Assembly: GCA_025093555.1 (NCBI GenBank)
Contig: JAIWNF010000005.1
Span: 372,001 to 436,000 of the forward strand
DNA: 64,000 nucleotides
From: Circinella umbellata
Lineage: Eukaryota > Mucoromycota > Mucoromycetes > Mucorales > Lichtheimiaceae
Direction of reading: 5' to 3'
Shown: piece by piece, positions 57,063 to 64,000 of the stretch
How positions within the stretch are numbered: position 1 is the stretch's first letter
How the letters are laid out: the number at the start of each line of letters is the position of its first letter
Position numbers and translations under genes: made by a program
The notes under the pieces: model-generated
Seen by the model: the letters and a program-made list of their open reading frames with translations, nothing else
Database searches by the model: none
Told to the model about the DNA's origin: nothing

Positions 57063-60000
57063 TAGAGATCTGCCCATACGAATGGCAAGATTGTACACAA
57101 ATAAAAAGTAACAATGCTCCCATATGAAAAAAAAAATGAACTTTGCAAATGAAGGGCGATATGATTCATTTATGGACGCTGGTAGCAAAAATTCCTTCTG
57201 TAAATATATTATACGAAGGAAATGATATTGCTAAAATATTATCAAGGACCCATTATGTATCAATAAAGGAAGAAAAAGTAGTTCGTGTTGGGTAGTGATA
57301 ACAAATTGGCTGTTGTTTTAGCTGGCGCCTATTTTTTTTTTCTTTACTGCGCAGGTGAAATTCTACAAAAATGCGCAGTCGAGCGAAAAAATGAAAGTCT
57401 CTTCTTCTTTTCTTTACATCTTTCCATGGTTCTGGAATCTACCTTACCACATTATGCGCGTTGTTTTTTTTCTGACAAGAGAAGAAACTAGCATGCAGTC
57501 TTAACCTTATGGTTATTCTTTGGTAAAGAACCAGGAAAAAGTTTCAGGTAATTTCATAATTGCCGCCTCTTTTCCTTAACTTTTGAGAAAAAAAAACAGC
57601 AGCCTTTTTTTTCTTTGACTTGTGGTTAGTCGCTTTATGGGTTTTGGAAATAAAAAAGAGGTTTGGAACTTTTTCCAACTTATGATTGTGTTTGTATTAT
57701 TTTACGAATGCTGCTTGGTTCGAATGATAATATAACTTTCATTACCCAAACGGTTCTTTTGAAACGATTGTTCTTGGACATGTCTCTAGTTCCTTGACAA
57801 ATTCGGTTCAACTCTTTTCGTAAGCTTGACATGTTCGGAATATTGACGTTTTCCGTTGGTACACCTTGTTTTTCTCTTTTCATGGGAATAACAAGGAAGG
57901 AAAATTGAGCTGATTATGGTATACAAGTTTCAATGGAAAGGGTGAAATCCAAGTATGCATGTGAAAGGGATTCAGTTACTTTATTGGTGAGTCTTTTTTA
58001 CTGGAGAATGTTCTTTCGTGGCATTCCCGTGCTGTTGTGTATTGTTAAGAATGAAGTAGATGCTGCAACAATCTTACTTCAGCAACTTTTCAAGTTGGCT
58101 ACAATCCTTCAGTTTGAACGGCTGTCATGGTTGAACACCCGTTGCTGCAAATACCGATCGTTTTTTTTTCTCCATATTTTACAAAAGAAGGAGTTTGTTG
58201 TGCTGGTTGCTAGCAGTACACGCTTTTTGATTTTGTGAAAGACAAACAAGACTCGGGGTTTACTATTTGTTACCAGGCATTTGCTCAGCAGTGACAGCAT
58301 TGTCAAATCATCCCAACCATAGTTGATAATTCACATGCTCTCGGTTCGCTACTGCCTTACGGATACGCCCATTTTAACTGGGTAGGCGAAACGTTAGTCC
58401 AAGGCAAAGTTTCATCCAGTGGCAACAATACTTGTCATATTTTCCTTTTTAACAAGGTACCTATCTATTCCAACGGGTGGATGATCCCATCAGTGACATG
58501 GACCTTTGTTTTTGGTGTGGTTCAAATTATCAACTGGATGACGGTGACTCGGCTTTTGGATTCAAGTTGAAGGGTTGTCACAATTGGCCTGAATGAGAGT
58601 AATCCTTAAGCAACCTGGTGAACCCATTTTGTACCTCCTGCAAATTTCGTTCGATTCTGTCCAAGCGTACCAATTGATATAGGTCTGGTCAAATCAATAT
58701 CAAGCAATAGTGTCAAAACCAGTGATAGTTGTTGGAACCAAGGTACAAACAAAACCAGAAGTATGTTAACAAGCTGAATCTTGTGCTCTATATAACGTTG
58801 GTGAGGCCTGTGATTCGACCATTTGGGGATTTATTATAAACCAGTATAGTGTGACCTAAAGGAGACTATACATGTATTCTCGAGGAGGGTAATATAAGTG
58901 CGTGGTGTTGCAGGATGTAAGTCTGAAATTGTTGGCGGACAATTGATGACGGGTAAAGATTGGTGGCAAGGATAACATTTGGCAAGATGGCGTGGCAAGA
59001 ATAATGTTTGGCAAAAACCATTCTCATCCGTTCCTATTTGATAACGCGTCAATTAGGATCAACACACACGTGCTTCTGAGGGAATAAATACTTTTTTTTG
59101 GGAAGCTCTGCCAATGAACGTTCTCGTCGTGCTTCCTGTCGGGTTGTTTGAAATTCACACAACTTACTGATACATTGGCCTTTTTTAATTTCTTTTTTTT
59201 AAAATAAACTTTCTATTATACAAACAAATGGGTGGATTATGATTCTATGTGTGTTTTATATGTATGACAATGGTAATGGTTATGGGTAGCACTTGTACAT
59301 GTAATATTTTTATATTATTGTGAGAGAATACTGAGGTGACGATATTGGTACATCCACAAAAAAACCCACACATTTTTTTATACATAGGTAGAAAAGTACA
59401 GTGTCAATAAAGATGGCTGTCTCAGCATAAAATATAGTCATGTGAGAAAAGTATACAAGTGGCCGAAATTAGGGTTCATATTTCTTTGATGGGCATTACC
59501 GACAGAGAAACATTATTAGTAGAAAGTGTTTATAAATATTGAATATTATTAGGCATCAATGTAAAATAGCACAAATAAGAGTTGAATTGTTCGCTTCAGC
59601 TTGATAAACTATTATAAAATTCTTTTTTTTTGGATAGTTGATCCAACTTAAATATTTTTACTTTTGTCGTTTGGCATTATACATACGCATGTAAGGGCAA
59701 AAATAAACTTGCACATTTCTTGTAAGACACAAGTCCTAGCCTCTTTCATTCAAACGGGGAAATTTTGAAGTATTTCCATTATTTTATTTCATCTAGTTGC
59801 CCTTATTCCAATCTTTTGGTCAGCCCAGAATTGTGCTTTATCTGTTGATGCAAACAGTAATTTAACAATATGTTGCAGTTGTGTAAATCCCCCCACTCTT
59901 TTTGTGTAATACAGCACTATGTTATATATTTATGTTGGAGGTAAAGTTTATATATTGGAAAAGCATAATAGATAAAGAGACACTCCATCAGCTAAATATC

Positions 60001-60202
60001 AGATTTTTTAACCAAATAAAAGCATTTTCTCCTATAAAATATGCATGTTCATTTTCTTATAATCATTGACGCTTTGTATTGTAACGTATAAAAATTAAAA
60101 TCATTTTTATACCAACATAATTATCACCATCACCATCACCATCATTATTATTACTATTACAGTGTCACAAGTAGCCTCAATATGTGATCTTATTGGCTCG
60201 CG
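57063..60202. other. gene-free stretch with coding relics
   Basis: About 3.1 kb without an intact gene. Base composition around 57300-59050 is less AT-biased than typical spacer, and several frames look protein-like but are broken. Minus 57883-57680 reads VPTENVNIPNMSSLRKELNR. Plus 58330-58570 reads LPYGYAHFNWVGETLVQGKV and continues, after a frameshift near 58475, as ISDMDLCFWCGSNYQLDDGD. A 29-bp tandem duplication sits at 58963-59020 (GTGGCAAG, TTTGGCAA). A CAC/CAT microsatellite is at about 60126-60147. Confidence 0.45.
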
Positions 60203-60290
60203 CAATGCCACTTTTCTGGCAAAGCAAAGACACATTTGTGGCAGAGCAATGACACATTTTCGCCAAAGCAATGTCATATTTCTGGCATTG
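60203..60290. repeat. four 22-bp tandem repeats
   Basis: Four head-to-tail 22-bp units (60203, 60225, 60247 and 60269). Unit 1 reads CAATGCCACTTTTCTGGCAA plus AG. The others differ at a few positions. At unit junctions the half-sites face each other as TGGCA...TGCCA, giving a dyad. The array ends 8 bp before a TATAAATA. Confidence 0.8.
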
Positions 60291-60297
60291 CTAATAG

Positions 60298-60305
60298 TAT
60301 AAATA
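60298..60305 (+). promoter_or_regulatory. TATA-box-like site after 22-bp repeat array
   Basis: TATAAATA lies directly after four tandem dyad-containing repeats, which is a promoter-like layout. The only frame downstream (60405-60728) lacks an ATG start and is hydrophobic, Tyr/Phe-rich and unrecognised, so what would be transcribed is unclear. Confidence 0.35.
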
Positions 60306-61537
60306 GCCCAAATAATTTCAAATAAAATATTTTCTTCAGTTCTATCTTTACCTTTAAAATCTTTCAGTCTTTTAACAATTAAATTGACCTAACAGTAGTT
60401 TCCTTTGAGCATAAAATCTCTTAAGCTCATTATAAGATTTCTCTTTTGTGGATTCAGACGTAATATTCCTGAATATAAGAACTCCCACAACCCATATTTC
60501 TATTCTATCTTCATATCATTTATTACGTATCCAATCACAACTACAAACAGTGTATTATTTCTTCTTTATTTTATATCTTTATACGAAGTACTTCAACCAC
60601 ACATTAAACGCTTCAGTATATTATGCTTAACTTTTATTTTATTTTATTACGGTTGTATATTTAATAAACTCAATTTTTATTATTTAAGTATTCCCTTATA
60701 TCCAGAATATTTTTTTTGTTCTTGTTGAAAAAATATATATGGAGTCCTGCTATAACGGAGTACTTATCATGTTCGATTTACTTTAGATAAGCATTGTGTC
60801 TCGTTGATACTGCTGGTGTAAAAGAACATATACGTACGTAGAATTGTATCAGACACCCCACGAACTGGATGGTAAATTATTTGATTTCTTAGACGCATCC
60901 GTATCACATGCTCATAAAGTTTATGCTTATTTATGTAGAGTGATTTGGTTAACAAGTGGCGAAAAAACATTTCTTTTTTTCAATAAGGCAACATTTTCAG
61001 TATTAAGGAAATGATTTTTAAACAGTAGCTTCTGAAAAAGTGACAGTGCAATTTTATAAAAAGACCATCTGCATGCACGCACTTCAAGGGGGTTGCTATT
61101 TATTGTTTATTGATCGTTATATATTCTACGTGGTTTCTTGGATACTGAATTATTTTGTTATGCTCTTGGCATTTGTAGCATAGCTGATTTTACATTACCA
61201 AGGGGGATAGCTGCACTAATGGATTGGAACAGTAGCTCTTTGCCATGTGAACTTATTAGTTTCGCTATTGTCGTTTACAAAAAAAATTATTATTTTTGCT
61301 TAGTTAGACTATTTACATTAGTTGGATTGTATATGTATGTGCACTACTGCAAAGTTAAAAAGCGAAAGAAACCTTTCTTTGGAGTTATATATTCAATTCA
61401 AATATCACACCTCCCTAGCTACTGTTTGTCTAAGCTGTTAATCCAATCATTGGGAATCTTATCAATTAAAATCTATCAGACCGGTATGCCATAGTAACCA
61501 GTAATTGAATTTCTATCTTAGGTTTTACATTACTTTA
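60306..61537. other. gene-free stretch
   Basis: Open frames at 60405-60728 and 61138-61494 begin at TTG codons and are dominated by AT-rich codons without motifs. No gene is supported. Confidence 0.5.
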
Positions 61538-62288
61538 TACCGTCACCGCTCGATATAACGATACACCCCGTCAGACCAAAAGTGCATCGTTATATCGAAT
61601 TATCGTTATATCGAATTCTTGATCCGAGCTGTAATGATCGGGTAAAATTCTATCCTTATGTACTTGGCCTCACATGTATATGTCTTACAAAAAGAAGAGA
61701 GCCCTAAACACATTATATCATTCGTACTGTAACTAAGCTATAAAAATAAAATAGATCTTTTTTTTCTTTGTACGTACAGTGTTTATTTTCAAATATTCCT
61801 TAAGATATTCCTTCTAACTGAATTAAAATCATATCGTCACATATAATTAATGTCAATCCCTTATAAGAAAAAAAATGCGAGTGTTGTACTTCTATAATCA
61901 GCATCAAAAAACTGTCTATTGTTTATAAAGACATTCAAAATGACAAGAACAAGTTCGACTTGCAAAGTTAGTATAATAAAAAAAATCTGATTTTGAAAAG
62001 AAAGAAGAAGCAGCATATCACTGGCTTTTCTTTTGTTTGGAAAAGGCGATGCCTGAAGATAAATTTGATGTTCAAACTCTTCACAAAAATATTTAAAAAC
62101 TAAAGTAAAAACATAAAAAATTGCCCATCAAACTAGTATTATTTCCTTCTAAAAAATAAAGATCTTATTTGTCTGCTCGATATAACGATATTTCCCCCCC
62201 CCCGCTTAATCCGTCTTGAACCCCAAAACCCTATCGTTATATCGAAATATCGTTATATCGAATATCGTTATAGCGAGCGGTGACGGTA
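61538..62288. mobile_element. 751-bp TIR element (MITE) with TA duplication
   Basis: The left end TACCGTCACCGCTCG, then TATAACGATA after one mismatched base, is matched inverted at the right end (TATCGTTATA, one base, CGAGCGGTGACGGTA). TA lies on both sides (61536-61537 and 62289-62290). Inside, TATCGTTATATCGAA occurs twice near the left end (about 61588-61617) and twice near the right (about 62232-62264). A second GCTCGATATAACGATA lies at 62176-62191, so the ends carry subterminal repeats. No transposase frame was seen. It is probably a non-autonomous Tc1/mariner-pogo relative, unlike the MITE at 24056. Confidence 0.82.
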
Positions 62289-62657
62289 TATGAACATGTA
62301 AATTATTATAAAGAGATGACAATACATTTTTAAAATGATATAAGAAAATCAATTTATTTATATAATTAATACTTAATAGAATAAAAATAAAGAAAGAAAT
62401 CATTCTAAGCAAAAATTCAATGATTCACAAACACATTATGATAAAATATTTATTATAAAAAAATGCAATGCTCTTGGCCGCAACTTTTTTTTTTTCAAAA
62501 AAAAAAAAAAAGAAAAAAGCTACGTGGACAGGCCCTACCACGTGGAGGTGGCATTGCGTTAGGACCCGACCTCCCCAGCGGGTAACTGGATCATCGGCCC
62601 CCTTTACTATCCGAAGATAGCAAAGAGTATAAATATACTTACCTTTATACTTACCTT
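62289..62657. other. intergenic with a GC-rich block
   Basis: At about 62519-62607 a GC-rich, non-coding block stands out from the AT-rich surroundings. On the minus strand it contains GATGATCCAGTTACCCGCTG and GGTCGGGTCCTAACGC, then CCACGTGG...CCACGTAG, and ends in an A/T homopolymer stretch (62483-62518). This could be the 3' end of a SINE or LINE on the minus strand. GGTCGGGTCC is one base short of a pol III B-box, so an RNA gene is not called. Confidence 0.4.
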
Positions 62658-62659
62658 TT

Positions 62660-62851
62660 ATCGTTCGTCGCATCGTTCGTCGCATCGTTCGTCGCATCGT
62701 TCGTCGCATCGTTCGTCGCATCGTTCGTCGCATCGTTCGTCACATCGTTCGTCACATCGTTCGTCGTATCGTTCGTCGCATCGTTCGTCGCGTCGTTCGT
62801 CGCATCGTTCGTCGCGTCGTTCGTCGCATCGTTCGTCGCATCGTTCGTCGT
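62660..62851. repeat. 12-bp minisatellite, 16 copies
   Basis: Sixteen head-to-tail copies of ATCGTTCGTCGC with a few C/T transitions (CACATCG, CGTATCG and CGCGTCG variants). Because the unit is a multiple of three, each frame repeats a 4-residue word. On the minus strand these are MRRT, CDER and NDAT, all open through the array. GGTAAGTATA lies just beyond it on the minus strand (62658-62638). Whether it is coding is undecided. Confidence 0.85.
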
Positions 62852-63163
62852 CCTCGCGTGATTGCTGCGGCGCTTCGTTAAAAAGAATAAAAAAATAAGA
62901 GTAAGAAATAAAGCTCGTCAAAAGCAATAACATGTATAATAAAACAATAAAAAGAAATGTAGGAAAAAATAGATACATGATCTATTAGGTGACGGGGGAA
63001 GAAGAATAGACGGTTGAAAAAAAGTAGTACTTACCGGGTTGGTTGTTGCGGGTGTCAGGAAAAGAAAAGAAAAGAAAAGAACAGAAAAAAAAATGCTCTG
63101 GAAAAGGCCCTTTTTATGCTCTTTTTTTTTTGAACCCGAAACAATGGTAACATCCTTTATCAT
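62852..63163 (-). other. possible 5' part of a secreted repeat protein gene (speculative)
   Basis: From the minus-strand ATG at 63163, a frame reads GLFQSIFFSVLFFSFLFLTP, a signal-peptide-like hydrophobic run, then ATTNP at a good GTAAGT donor (63033). A CGAAG acceptor-like site at 62880-62876 would join it in phase to the minisatellite in the NDAT frame. Another open frame (from 62978) fuses a hydrophobic segment to CDER repeats. Neither model has independent support. Confidence 0.25.
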
Positions 63164-64000
63164 GCATCAATGCCTTTGTATAGCTGACTTTTTTTATATG
63201 ATGTAGACAAGTGAAGAAGAAAAAAGGGAAGAATGCTTTTAGCGATCTTGCCATGGTGACACACACACATGCTATTTTCTACTTTGCATGAAGACACGCT
63301 TAAAAAATGTTTACCTCACATTATTTGGGGATCTAGACCTTTAGTTGCGCAGGACAACAAAACGAATTTGCGTTCTTTTTTTTATTTACTTTTAAAAAAT
63401 GAAAAATATTGCTCTTTAATCGAATAACTGATCATTATAAAGAACATTGTTTTCAAATCTCCCCCCTTTTTTTCGCGTGATTATTTTTGAAAAAAAAAAC
63501 AATGTTATACTGGTCATCTAAAAAAACATAATGTAGCTTTTCATCTTGTTGCTATAAAAAGAATACACTGTTAAAGTGACTTTGGCTCAAAATAGTTTGT
63601 TGGTGGATCCAGTGAGACGCGACATGGTTAAAATAACGAGTACGTAGAAATAAAAGTAAAAATATACTCTACTAGGTTATATATAATTGTATTGAAGAAA
63701 AAGTCATCGTATGTAAAGGGTATGAAACAGTATATTCGGCATTATTCCTATAGAGTGTTTTATTATTATTGTTTTTATATCATAGAGTGAAAGGCTTGGT
63801 TCTACCTTTTATTTTTATTTTTATTATAAAGATAGTTCTAACCAATGAATCAAAAAATAATGTTAATCAATTCATTCTTATGTAATATCTTGTTGACTTT
63901 GGAATACAAATACAGTTTACCATGAATTCCATGTATCGCCTAAAATCAATCTAAACTAAACAGTAATCTCGAAAGGTACGCTATACATAAAGTTTATAAA
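63164..64000. other. intergenic, nothing recognised
   Basis: AT-rich sequence to the window end, with A/T runs and no gene-like frame. Confidence 0.5.

Noticed and set aside
58834..59052. 72-codon minus-strand frame containing Cys/His pairs
   Set aside because: The CH pattern arises from a 29-bp tandem duplication (GTGGCAAG units) and not from a zinc-binding domain.
60405..60728. 107-codon hydrophobic frame after the TATA-like box
   Set aside because: Begins at TTG, is dominated by AT-rich codons and has no motif; not supported as a gene.
62660..62851. CRISPR-like array
   Set aside because: Contiguous 12-bp units without spacers in a eukaryotic sequence; a minisatellite.

Overview
This is a eukaryotic, AT-rich window (long A/T runs, many introns of roughly 50-110 nt with GTAAGT-type donors and YAG acceptors). 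Gene content and style (Itc1, Atg17, Zn2Cys6 and fungal MHR regulators, poly-Q/N/S/T tracts) point to a filamentous fungus, most likely an early-diverging one of the Mucorales type. That placement is inference from sequence style. All exon models below were made by eye from splice signals, reading phase and family resemblance.

Layout. 1-2926: gene-poor, with a degenerate TA-flanked inverted-repeat element. 2927-9515: two co-directional housekeeping genes, an Itc1/Acf1-type ISWI subunit (13 exons) and the tRNA m1G37 methyltransferase Trm5 (11 exons). 11251-14132: a small TPMT-family methyltransferase (minus) and a short Zn2Cys6 protein (plus), divergently arranged. 16765-17313: a broken small heat-shock protein gene. 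19139-20668: a medium-chain quinone-reductase-like gene. 22154-26140: a nested mobile-element cluster. 28036-28275: a small hypothetical gene. 28276-34351: a 6-kb stretch with only faint coding relics.

34352-54060 is the gene-dense half: F-box-like protein, alpha/beta hydrolase, SNM1/Pso2-type nuclease, small secreted Cys-rich protein, ATG17, a small hypothetical protein, a FetB/UPF0014 permease, a fungal MHR regulator without its zinc cluster, a TTC36-like TPR protein and a three-SH3 CIN85/CD2AP-like adaptor. 54061-64000 is repeat-rich: degraded coding relics, several tandem repeats, a 751-bp TIR element with TA target duplication and a 12-bp minisatellite.

The most striking structure is at 22154-26140. 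A 176-bp TIR element (MITE, TA duplication) has a LINE-type retrotransposon copy inserted at each of its two ends, in mirror-image orientation. Each insertion has its own perfect 13-bp target-site duplication, and both cuts fall at the same place relative to the MITE terminus. One copy carries a 5'-truncated reverse transcriptase ORF. The other carries only an ORF1-like gene. Both share an odd 3' end: a long internal A-tract, then a 264-267-nt tail with conserved hairpins and no terminal poly-A. The simplest reading is a non-LTR retrotransposon that specifically targets the ends of a DNA transposon family.

The host genes look like an ordinary eukaryotic assortment (chromatin remodelling, tRNA modification, DNA repair, autophagy, endocytic adaptor, metal transport) with no evident cluster logic.
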